Shown here: piece after piece, positions 1-6,216 of the stretch
Layout: the number at the start of each line of letters is the position of its first letter
Position numbering within the stretch: the stretch's first letter is position 1
Assembly: GCA_937907035.1 (NCBI GenBank)
Contig: CALCTX010000132.1
Location: 1-8,924 of the forward strand
Source: an uncultured Selenomonadales bacterium
GTDB lineage: Bacteria; Bacillota_C; Negativicutes; Selenomonadales; Selenomonadaceae
DNA length: 8,924 nucleotides
Reading direction: 5' to 3'
Notes under the pieces: generated by a model
Told to the model about the DNA's origin: nothing
Seen by the model: the letters and a program-made list of their open reading frames with translations, nothing else
The model's database searches: none
Position numbers and translations under genes: made by a program

Positions 1-269
1 GCCAGAACCGTGGAAATCGGCACCGTCCACACGCACAGAAGAACGGTGTTTTTCAGGCAGCTCACGAATCTGCGGTACTGAATGACCTTTCGGAAGTTGC
101 CGATGCCGAAAGAAAATACTTCGCCGCCCGCCGCTTTTAAGCCGCTGTAATTCTCAAGCAGCGACATGCGCACGGTATTGATGATGGGCCAAACCGTAAA
201 GATAAGCAGAAGTACGATGGCTGGGGAAAGATACAGCCACGCTTTCCATTGCTGTTTGCTGTCAACCAT
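1..269 (-). CDS. Sugar ABC transporter permease, MalF/UgpA type (partial, cut by window edge)
   Basis: This is the N-terminal 89 residues of an integral membrane permease of a carbohydrate (CUT1-type) ABC importer; the rest lies beyond the left edge. The protein starts MVDSKQQWKAWLYLSP and enters a first membrane helix (about residues 12-30, AIVLLLIFTVWPI). A periplasmic stretch with the family-typical GIGNFRKVI-like segment follows, and then the second helix begins (NTVLLCVWTVPISTVL). The LSPA...WPI...S pattern is characteristic of MalF/UgpA permeases. I chose the ATG at 267-269 because GAGGTG, overlapping the stop of the upstream ATPase, sits about 7 bases before it. An in-frame ATG at 273-275 is too close to that site. 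It follows the ATPase gene by 11 bases, so the two are surely co-transcribed. The substrate cannot be read from the sequence; no solute-binding protein is visible in the window. Confidence 0.85.
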   Translation of the reverse strand, partial: MVDSKQQWKAWLYLSPAIVLLLIFTVWPIINTVRMSLLENYSGLKAAGGEVFSFGIGNFRKVIQYRRFVSCLKNTVLLCVWTVPISTVL

Positions 270-280
270 GTGCATTCACC

Positions 281-1371
281 TCAAAACAGGATGCGCTCTT
301 CCGTTTCTTTATTGAAAACGAAGACCTTGCGGGGTTTCACGGAGTAGCGGACGGTCTTTATCGCCAGATTGACGGCGCTGTCCGTGTTGACGATGGAGCG
401 CACGAGGGGATTTAAGGAATGCTCGTTCGTGGAGACAACGCTTACGTCGCGGCCCATGACCTCCACGTTTGAAAGCGCGCAGTGCAAAGGTCCGTTCTCG
501 TCCAGCACAAAGCCTTCCGGGCGGATGCCCACGGTGACTTCCTGATCCGGGACCGAGGGAACGTCCAGAATCGCGTCCTCGCCGATCATCAGCTTTCCGC
601 CCTTTACGCAGCCGGAAAACACGTTGATGGGCGGCGTTCCCAGGAATTTTGCCACGAACAGATTGGAAGGGTTATCGTAAACCTCCTGAGGCTTGCCGAT
701 CTGCTGCACCACGCCCAGCTTCATCACCACGATCATGTCCGAAATACTCATGGCTTCTTCCTGATCGTGCGTGACGAACACGGTCGTAATGCCCGTTTCC
801 TTCTGAATGCGGCGGATTTCCTCGCGGGTCTGCAAACGCAGAGGCGCGTCAAGGTTGGAAAGCGGCTCAGAAGCAGAACGCGCGGCATCTTGACCAGCGC
901 TCGCGCGATGGCTACGCGCTGCTGCTGGCCGCCCGAGAGCTCGGAGGGCTTTCTGTCCATGAGCTCTTCAATCTGAACGAGGCGGGCGACCTCGTAAGCG
1001 CGCTCGAGCATTTTATCCTTGCTCAGCTTGTCGTCGCCCTTTAGATTCTGAAGCGGGAAAAGGATGTTCTGCTTGACGGTCAGGTGCGGGTACAGCGCGT
1101 AATTCTGGAAAACCAGCCCGATGCCGCGCTTTTCCGTGGAAAGCTCCGTGACATCGTCGTCTCCAAAGAAGATTTTGCCGCTCGTGGGCTTTTGAAGGCC
1201 GCTGATCATGTACAGCGTCGTGGACTTTCCGCAGCCCGAGGGCCCCAGAAGGCCGATCAGCTTGCCGTCCGGGATCTCAAAATTGAAGCTGTTGACGGCG
1301 ACGACCTCGTCGCGGGATTTCTTATTGCGGCTGGGGAAAATCTTGGTCAGATTTTCAAGAACGATCTTCAT
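281..1371 (-). pseudogene. Sugar ABC transporter ATPase, MsmK/UgpC type, frameshifted at Walker B
   Basis: This is the ATP-hydrolysing subunit of a carbohydrate importer, broken by a frameshift. The first frame (1371 down to about 869) starts MKIVLENLTK. It carries Walker A GPSGCGKST (43-51), the Q-loop in FQNYALYPHLTV (Q89) and the signature LSGGQQQR (145-152), then loses frame right after VLLL. The second frame resumes with [15 protein letters not shown] (D-loop), VTHDQEEA (H-loop) and a MalK-type C-terminal OB/TOBE region containing VGIRPEG, ending ERILF. Comparing the reading with the usual [12 protein letters not shown] shows four bases missing near 868/869 (expected GACGAGCCG, seen AGCCG on the coding strand). 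Restoring them gives 1095 bases, exactly 364 codons plus stop, a normal family length. All else is intact, so it is either a very recent pseudogene or an assembly error. Without the Walker B acidic residues the product could not hydrolyse ATP. An AGGAG site lies about 12 bases before the start. Confidence 0.85.
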
Positions 1372-1418
1372 GGAGGCATCTTCTCCTGTCGGTTGTATTT
1401 TTTTGCGCCGCAGGGCGT

Positions 1419-2180
1419 TCAGTACGGTGCCCGGGCGGCTTCTTCCGCTTGCTTTTTTTCCTTGTAGGCGATCATGGCTTCGCGGCTTTCGAAAATCATC
1501 TGGCTGGCCAGATCCACTTCGACGGTGTTGGCCAGCAAATCGTGAATGAGCGAATGCGCGCGCGTGGTAAAGAGCAGAATTCCCTGAATCAAAAAGATCA
1601 GAATCAGAATGACCGTGCCGATCAGGCCGATCATGCCAAAGGAAATCATAATGACGAGCAGTACCGGAATCATCGTTTCCAGCGTATATTTCCCCAAAAT
1701 CGTCCGGACGAACAGCGTAACGCCGTTTACGCGGACGCCCTCGGTTTTCATAAGTGCCAGTCCGAAAATCTTTTTTCCGAGCGTCTGCCCGTTTCGAAGC
1801 GCCAGCGGTACGGCAAATTCCAGCGCCATATACGCAATGAAGATGCCGAGCGATGAGATGGCGAGCGAAAGCTCGAACACCATTCGGTAGGCATGAACGG
1901 CTTCCTCGTCCTGACCGAGCGCGCGGTAGGCTTCGTCCAGAAGGAGCGCGTTTTCCTCGGTCATTTCCTCGTATTCCGAAAGACCCATGGAAAACGACAC
2001 GCCGTACTGCTCGCCGTACTGTTCGTACTTGGTGTTCAGTGTGTCGTTATAAACGTCGAAACGCAGGAGAACGGAAAGCAGCCACGCAAACAGTACCGCG
2101 GCGATGCCCAGCAGAATGCCGTCAAACAGGAAGGCGGAAATCCGCTTCCACATGCTGGCTTTTTGCAGATCGTAGATCAT
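1419..2180 (-). CDS. RDD-family integral membrane protein
   Basis: A 253-residue membrane protein of the RDD family, whose members are mostly of unknown function, some linked to ion or solute transport. Family marks are R13 and D20 in WKRISAFLFDG at the start of the first helix (about 15-38), the GQTLGKKIFGLALM motif (131-144) after the second helix (about 106-127), and HSLIHD (209-214) after a long hydrophobic stretch (about 169-205) that could hold two helices. A soluble insert of about 65 residues, rich in Glu and Tyr (41-105), separates the first two helices. The last 25 residues are charged (KEKKQAEEAAR) and probably cytoplasmic. The ATG at 2178-2180 is preceded by GGAAAGGG at a suitable distance. 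The gene heads the leftward operon, 47 bases before the ABC ATPase. That pairing is not one I recognise as standard, so a role in the importer is only a guess. Confidence 0.8.
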   Translation of the reverse strand: MIYDLQKASMWKRISAFLFDGILLGIAAVLFAWLLSVLLRFDVYNDTLNTKYEQYGEQYGVSFSMGLSEYEEMTEENALLLDEAYRALGQDEEAVHAYRMVFELSLAISSLGIFIAYMALEFAVPLALRNGQTLGKKIFGLALMKTEGVRVNGVTLFVRTILGKYTLETMIPVLLVIMISFGMIGLIGTVILILIFLIQGILLFTTRAHSLIHDLLANTVEVDLASQMIFESREAMIAYKEKKQAEEAARAPY

Positions 2181-2220
2181 CGCCCGTGCCCTTTCCGAAC
2201 CTTCAAAATTTCCCGTACCT

Positions 2221-2249
2221 ATTATACATCATCCTATTTGGAAAAACCA
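2221..2249 (-). promoter_or_regulatory. Candidate sigma-70/sigma-A promoter for the leftward RDD-ABC operon
   Basis: On the minus strand a perfect -10 hexamer TATAAT (2221-2226) lies about 40 bases before the RDD start codon. With a 17-base spacer the -35 position (2244-2249) reads TGGTTT, a weak match to TTGACA. The location and the perfect -10 support it; the poor -35 keeps confidence moderate. Confidence 0.4.
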
Positions 2250-2287
2250 TTTATATTATGCGAATTTCCTGAAAACCTTGATGATTT

Positions 2288-2379
2288 TTGAAAATTTTTT
2301 GAAATCAGTTTAAGTTTTTTAAGCTTTTTTACGATAAAGCTCATAAGGAATAGAATACCACAAAGGATTGAAAATTTTT
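2288..2379. repeat. Two 12-base direct copies of ttgaaaattttt in the divergent intergenic gap
   Basis: The 12-mer occurs at 2288-2299 and again at 2368-2379, 80 bases apart, inside the AT-rich gap between the two divergent operons. Its core AAAATTTT is a palindrome. The copies flank the candidate flgG promoter. They could be regulator sites, or simply chance in AT-rich DNA (12 of 60 G+C in row 2281). The repeat itself is seen directly; any function is a guess. Confidence 0.3.
2328..2356 (+). promoter_or_regulatory. Candidate sigma-A type promoter for the flgG operon
   Basis: TTTACG (2328-2333, four of six matches to TTGACA) and TAGAAT (2351-2356, five of six to TATAAT) are separated by exactly 17 bases. 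They lie 42 bases before the flgG start. A small inverted repeat AGCTTT/AAAGCT (2322-2327 and 2336-2341) overlaps the -35 and might be an operator. No convincing sigma-28 pattern is present. In related flagellar operons flgF normally lies just upstream and would carry the promoter, so a promoter here implies a separate flgG transcript. Confidence 0.35.
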
Positions 2380-2398
2380 CAGACAGGGGTTTTGCTTT

Positions 2399-3190
2399 AT
2401 GATGAGATCGCTTTGGTCGGCTGCTTCGGGTATGAAGACGCAGCAGACACATATGGATGTAATCGCTAATAATTTGGCCAATGTCAATACGATAGGCATG
2501 AAAAAGCAACGGGCGGAGTTTCAGGATCTGCTTTATCAGACACTGCGTCCGGCCGGAGCAGAAAACGGACCGGATTCACGTTATCCGGAAGGTTTGCAGA
2601 TAGGTTTGGGAGCAAAGCTTTCAGCTACGAACCGCATATTTACTCAGGGCAATTTACAGAGCTCGGGACGGCCTTTGGATGTGGCTATTGAAGGGGAAGG
2701 ATTTTTCCAGATAGAAATGCCGGACGGGACAATAGCTTATACGCGTGATGGCGGATTTAAGCTTGATTCTACGCGCCGGATGGTAACTTCTGATGGCTAT
2801 CCGTTAACAGATGGAATAGTTTTTGATGAAAACGCACCGGAGGATACGATCACGATTGCCGGTGACGGTACGGTATCCTGTACGCCGGCTGGCGGTACGA
2901 CAACTCAAGTAGGCCGTATCAATCTGGCCCGGTTTGTCAATCCTTCCGGATTGCGGGCTGCCGGGAAAAATTTGTTTTATGAAACAGAGGCATCCGGCCC
3001 ACCGATTGAAAGCGAGCCGGGAACTGAAGGCGCCGGGACACTTATGCAGTCAACGATTGAGATGAGCAATGTTCAGGTTGTTGAGGAAATGGTCAATATG
3101 ATCGTGGCTCAGCGAGCATATGAATCTGATGCCAAAGCGATCACTACCTCTGATTCTATGCTGGAAATTGCTAACGGGTTGAAGCGCTGA
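2399..3190 (+). CDS. flgG: Flagellar distal rod protein FlgG
   Basis: FlgG polymerises into the distal rod, the drive shaft passing through the peptidoglycan and the P- and L-rings. The 263-residue product matches the usual length (about 260). The N-terminal rod signature MMRSLWSAASGM...VIANNLANVNT (1-31) is followed by KKQRAEFQDLLYQ (35-47), a stretch diagnostic for FlgG over FlgF. GLQIGLGAKL and TQGNLQSSGRPLDVAIEGEGFFQI (82-105) come next. INLARFVNPSGL (174-185) and the C-terminal helix EMSNVQVVEEMVNMIVAQRAYE (221-242) complete the family pattern. There is no cleavable signal, as expected for a substrate of the flagellar type III exporter. AGGGG at 2385-2389 serves either of two adjacent ATGs (2399 or 2402). 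The stop overlaps the flgA start by one base (TGATG). It is odd that no flgF precedes it. Confidence 0.97.
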   Translation: MMRSLWSAASGMKTQQTHMDVIANNLANVNTIGMKKQRAEFQDLLYQTLRPAGAENGPDSRYPEGLQIGLGAKLSATNRIFTQGNLQSSGRPLDVAIEGEGFFQIEMPDGTIAYTRDGGFKLDSTRRMVTSDGYPLTDGIVFDENAPEDTITIAGDGTVSCTPAGGTTTQVGRINLARFVNPSGLRAAGKNLFYETEASGPPIESEPGTEGAGTLMQSTIEMSNVQVVEEMVNMIVAQRAYESDAKAITTSDSMLEIANGLKR

Positions 3191-3927
3191 TGCGTCGCGT
3201 AATTGTTATTCTTCTGACCGTATTGTTTTTCGGAGTCTGTTCCGACGTGGCAGAAGCTGTTTTACCGGAGTCAGTCGGTGAGTTACAGCTGGTGGAGACA
3301 GAAGAACTGGCGCAGCAGACAACGGATTTTTTAGAACAGACAGTGGCTGAGGGAGAAGATACACGGCGGCATAGCGTGGAACTGGTCAAGAAACCGCGAG
3401 ATTTCAAAGCTCCGGCCGGCGAGGTTACATTTGAACCTTTTTTGCCGTATGGAGTCCGTTATGGGACAGCTACTGCCGTTGAAGTCATGGTAAAAATTGA
3501 CGGAAAAGCGTTTCGTAAAGTACGGTGTACTTATCGGGTCCATGTTTTTGACAATGTGGTAGTTGCGATAAATAATATTCAGCCCCGGCAAATTATTGCG
3601 GCGAGTGATCTGCAGATTGCCGAGCGTGATGTCAGCAGCATTAATCGCAAGTATTTTACCGATCCGTCGAAGCTTGTCGGTCGGGAGGCTAATCGTATTA
3701 TCAATAGCGGTACGATTTTTACGACGGGAATGATCGTCAATCCGGTGATCATTGAAGTCGGAACTCAGATATATGTTGTCGCTGTTGTTAACGGAGTTAT
3801 GGTAAAAACGGAAGCGATTGCTATGGAGCGCGGCCGTGAAGATGCTGTGATCCGGGTAAAAAATATTGATTCCGGAAGAATAATGCGGGGTAGGGTTATA
3901 GATGCAACAACAGTTCAGGTACTGTAA
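3190..3927 (+). CDS. flgA: Flagellar P-ring assembly chaperone FlgA
   Basis: FlgA is a periplasmic chaperone needed for assembly of FlgI into the P-ring. The 245-residue precursor has a Sec signal peptide (RRVIVILLTVLFFGV core, likely cleavage after AEA at residue 23). A poorly conserved N-terminal region follows, then a SAF-type domain (about 123-185, with NNIQPRQIIAASDLQIAERDV). The C-terminal FlgA domain (about 186-245) contains MERGREDAVIRVKNIDSGRIMRGRV, matching the G..G..I.VKN..S...V pattern of the family. The start codon overlaps the flgG stop (TGATG) and has only a weak ribosome site, suggesting translational coupling to flgG. The next gene, flgH, starts within 15 bases. Placement of flgA between flgG and flgH fits an operon order I associate with diderm Firmicutes and several other phyla. 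The mature protein has a single Cys (C113). Confidence 0.93.
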   Translation: MRRVIVILLTVLFFGVCSDVAEAVLPESVGELQLVETEELAQQTTDFLEQTVAEGEDTRRHSVELVKKPRDFKAPAGEVTFEPFLPYGVRYGTATAVEVMVKIDGKAFRKVRCTYRVHVFDNVVVAINNIQPRQIIAASDLQIAERDVSSINRKYFTDPSKLVGREANRIINSGTIFTTGMIVNPVIIEVGTQIYVVAVVNGVMVKTEAIAMERGREDAVIRVKNIDSGRIMRGRVIDATTVQVL

Positions 3928-3941
3928 AGAAGGTGACTGAA

Positions 3942-4541
3942 GTGAAAAAAACATTAAAGTATAGTGTGGCAGCAGGCTTGTGTGCGATAACACTTTTGGG
4001 AGCAACAGCTCCTGTTTCTGCGGCATCGTTATGGTCAGATGATACTGGGCATTCAATAGGTTTTTTTGCTGATCGCAAAGCGCGTAATGTTGGAGATGTG
4101 GTGACTATAGTTATCAGTGAATCTACGACAACGTCGACGGCAAAAGCCACTTCGAACAGTAAGTCCGGCAGTACTAACCTCAGTGCCGGAATAGGTATTT
4201 TTGATTTTTTGAAGGCAGCTTCGGCCAGCGGGTCAGATAAATTTCAAGCCGATGGAGCGGCAACAGCCAATAACTCTGTTCATGGGCGGGTAACGGTAAC
4301 AGTTGTGGAAGTGCAGCCGAATGGGAACATGGTTGTAGAAGGAACTCAATCTATTTGGCAAAATAAAGATGAACATAAGATCACGTTGCGAGGTATTATT
4401 CGCCGGGATGATGTTACAGCGGCCAATACAGTTCAGTCAACTCAGGTAGCGGAAGCAACCTTGCGGTTTGACGGCAAGGGACCGCTCAATGCTAAGCAAC
4501 GGCAGGGGATTCTTACTCAGATATTCAATGTTTTGTTCTGA
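3942..4541 (+). CDS. flgH: Flagellar L-ring protein FlgH (no lipobox)
   Basis: FlgH forms the L-ring in the outer membrane around the distal rod. The 199-residue product (counted from GTG 3942) shows the FlgH pattern: SLWSDD near the mature N-terminus (29-34), a Lys/Arg-rich turn then RNVGDVVTIVISEST (48-62), a Ser/Thr/Ala-rich middle, VEVQPNGNMVVEGTQSI (122-138), and ITLRGIIRRDDV (147-158). I prefer GTG at 3942 because AGAAGGTGA lies 6 bases upstream. An in-frame GTG at 3933 would add three residues but has no ribosome site. The signal peptide ends PVSA/ASLW, a signal peptidase I site. The only Cys (C14) sits inside the hydrophobic core and is not in a lipobox, unlike the lipoprotein FlgH of enterobacteria. 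The gene follows flgA by 14 bases and precedes flgI by 20. Confidence 0.94.
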   Translation: MKKTLKYSVAAGLCAITLLGATAPVSAASLWSDDTGHSIGFFADRKARNVGDVVTIVISESTTTSTAKATSNSKSGSTNLSAGIGIFDFLKAASASGSDKFQADGAATANNSVHGRVTVTVVEVQPNGNMVVEGTQSIWQNKDEHKITLRGIIRRDDVTAANTVQSTQVAEATLRFDGKGPLNAKQRQGILTQIFNVLF

Positions 4542-4561
4542 TTTTATATGGGGTGTTTTAA

Positions 4562-5671
4562 ATGAAAACCTTATTAACATTAGTTTTGACAATTGTTATG
4601 TGTCTGGGATCAATGAGTACAGCATTTGCCGATACATCATCAACACGGATCAAAGATATTGCTAAAGTGCAGGGAGTCAGAAGCAACCAGCTGGTTGGTT
4701 ATGGTTTGGTAATGGGCCTCAATGGTACGGGCGATTCCAATAAAACTATTGAGACTTTGCAGTCGGTTGTCAATTTGCTTAATGAATTCGGAGTATCCAT
4801 AAATCAAAATTCGTTAAAGACGAAAAACGTAGCTGCGGTAATGGTCACAGCTACATTACCGCCGTTTGTCCGGGAAGGAGATACTATTGATATTACGGTT
4901 TCCTCGATGGGCGATGCTAAGAGTATTCAGGGCGGGACATTGATCCAGACGCCGCTTCGGGCTGGCAACGGGATTGTATATGCCGTTGCTCAGGGTGCAG
5001 TTTCGACTGGTGGATTTACTGCCGGACGCGGTGGCAATAAGGCACAAAAAAATTTCCCGACCGTCGGTACGACGCCAAACGGAGCGATAGTGGAGCGGTC
5101 AGTAGAAGACAATTTGGGACAGGGCGGTTCTATATCTTTGTCACTGAATAAGTCTGATTTTACAACCGCATCCCGGGTAATGCAGGCGATAAATCAACGT
5201 TTTGGTTCGATTGCCAGGGCAACTAATCCGGGGCGGATCGATATTTCTATCCCGCCACGGTATCGTGGGGATCTGGTAAGTTTTGTTGCTGATATTGAGG
5301 AACTGTCAGTGACGCCGGACAATATTGCTAAAGTTGTTGTCAATGAACGTACCGGGACTATTGTTATGGGTGGTAATGTTTCGGTTGATGATGTGGCAAT
5401 AACGCAGGGCGGCCTCTCAATCAAGATAGAGAAGGACCAGGAGTCCAGTCAGCCGGCACCTTTGAGTTTTGGACATACTATTACTACAAAAAATACTAAT
5501 GTTGATGTTGAAGAAGCCAGTGCTAATACGGTAGTTCTTCCAGCTACAGCTGATATCAGTGATATAGTCGGTGCATTGAATGCAGTCGGAGCAACGCCGC
5601 GGGATATTATTTCGATATTACAGGCGATCAAGGCTTCCGGTGCATTGCATGCCGAGTTGGAAATAGTGTAA
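4562..5671 (+). CDS. flgI: Flagellar P-ring protein FlgI
   Basis: FlgI builds the P-ring in the periplasm/peptidoglycan layer, acting with FlgH as the bushing of the rod. The 369-residue precursor has a Sec signal cleaved probably after AFA (residue 23). The mature part opens with TRIKDIAKVQGVRSNQLVGYGLVMGLNGTGD (28-58), the hallmark of FlgI. TLPPFVREGDTIDITVSSMGDAKSIQGGTLIQTPL (98-132) follows, then NPGRIDISIPP (222-232), VVVNERTGTIVMGGNVSV (258-275) and a C-terminal DIVGALNAVGATPRDIISILQAIKASGALHAELEI (334-368). GGGGTG sits 6 bases before the ATG. The mature protein contains no Cys at all; the enterobacterial protein depends on a disulfide bond for stability, so this one must fold without it. 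It is 20 bases after flgH and 15 before the rod-binding gene, within the same operon. Confidence 0.97.
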   Translation: MKTLLTLVLTIVMCLGSMSTAFADTSSTRIKDIAKVQGVRSNQLVGYGLVMGLNGTGDSNKTIETLQSVVNLLNEFGVSINQNSLKTKNVAAVMVTATLPPFVREGDTIDITVSSMGDAKSIQGGTLIQTPLRAGNGIVYAVAQGAVSTGGFTAGRGGNKAQKNFPTVGTTPNGAIVERSVEDNLGQGGSISLSLNKSDFTTASRVMQAINQRFGSIARATNPGRIDISIPPRYRGDLVSFVADIEELSVTPDNIAKVVVNERTGTIVMGGNVSVDDVAITQGGLSIKIEKDQESSQPAPLSFGHTITTKNTNVDVEEASANTVVLPATADISDIVGALNAVGATPRDIISILQAIKASGALHAELEIV

Positions 5672-5686
5672 ATACTTGAGGTAATC

Positions 5687-6145
5687 ATGATGATTGATGC
5701 AATAAACAGTAACATGGCAATGTATAATACCGCTCAGTACGATGCGGCAAAGGAACAAGCTGATGCATCGGCATTTGAGGAAGTGCTCCGCAAAGCCAAG
5801 CAGACAGACGCTGATAAGATTGCAGGAAAAGTTGCCGGCCGAAGAGTCCTGACAGCCGAAGAAAAAGCCGAAAAATTAGATAAAGAACTAAAGGAAGCTT
5901 GTCAAGGGTTTGAAGCGATGTATATGGAACTGATGTATAAAAAGATGCGGGATACGGTTCCGGAAGACGAATTGTTCGGTGATTCCAATGCCGATAAGAT
6001 CTGGCAGTCGATGCTTGACTCGGAAATGATGCAGCAAGCGGCAAAGTCCGGGGGCGTCGGAGTAGCTGATATGCTGTATAAACAGTTAAAACCGCAGGTT
6101 ATGGCCAGCAGTGGCTTGGAAGATACTGCCGGAAAAGGTCAATAA
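5687..6145 (+). CDS. flgJ: FlgJ-type rod-binding protein, single domain (no muramidase)
   Basis: A 152-residue protein with the rod-binding domain found at the N-terminus of enterobacterial FlgJ, which helps the rod assemble in the periplasm. The domain spans about residues 67-135: ELKEACQGFEAMYMELMYKKMRDTV, the acidic turn, then DKIWQSMLDSEMMQQAAKSGGVGVADMLYKQL. Before it lies a charged Lys/Glu/Ala helix-prone region (20-66). Enterobacterial FlgJ is about twice as long because it carries a C-terminal glucosaminidase that opens peptidoglycan; that half is absent. There is no signal peptide, consistent with flagellar export. GAGGT at 5678-5682 fits the second of two adjacent ATGs (5690, 7-base gap) slightly better than the first (5687). 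This is the last flagellar gene before a 71-base gap with a hairpin. Confidence 0.88.
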   Translation: MMIDAINSNMAMYNTAQYDAAKEQADASAFEEVLRKAKQTDADKIAGKVAGRRVLTAEEKAEKLDKELKEACQGFEAMYMELMYKKMRDTVPEDELFGDSNADKIWQSMLDSEMMQQAAKSGGVGVADMLYKQLKPQVMASSGLEDTAGKGQ

Positions 6146-6152
6146 GTATTTT

Positions 6153-6197
6153 GGGCTGTCGAATGTAGAATATGCAGGCGACAGCTTCTTCTTGTGT
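6153..6197 (+). terminator. Candidate intrinsic terminator or attenuator after flgJ
   Basis: GCTGTCG (6155-6161) and its exact reverse complement CGACAGC (6179-6185) form a 7-base-pair stem, extendable by two G-U pairs, around a 17-base loop. A T-rich but interrupted tail (TTCTTCTTG) follows. It lies 9 bases after the flgJ stop and about 30 before the chosen start of the next gene. The modest stem, long loop and broken T-run suggest partial termination or a leader structure rather than a strong stop. Confidence 0.35.
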
Positions 6198-6216
6198 ATA
6201 TAGGAAGGTGGCTGTT

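Noticed and set aside
482..976. Plus-strand open frame across the ABC ATPase gene
   Set aside because: Antisense shadow of a GC-rich gene; the minus strand carries clear ABC motifs.
2330..2365. Sigma-28 (flagellar) promoter before flgG
   Set aside because: A TAAA exists at 2335-2338 but no GCCGATAA-like element follows at the right spacing.
3933..3941. GTG at 3933 as the flgH start
   Set aside because: The AAGGTGA ribosome site overlaps it and instead fits GTG 3942, which gives a typical MKK signal start.
3331..4056. Long minus-strand open frame (241 codons) antisense to flgA and the start of flgH
   Set aside because: It lies opposite well-supported genes, has no recognisable domain or ribosome site, and its composition is that of an antisense shadow.
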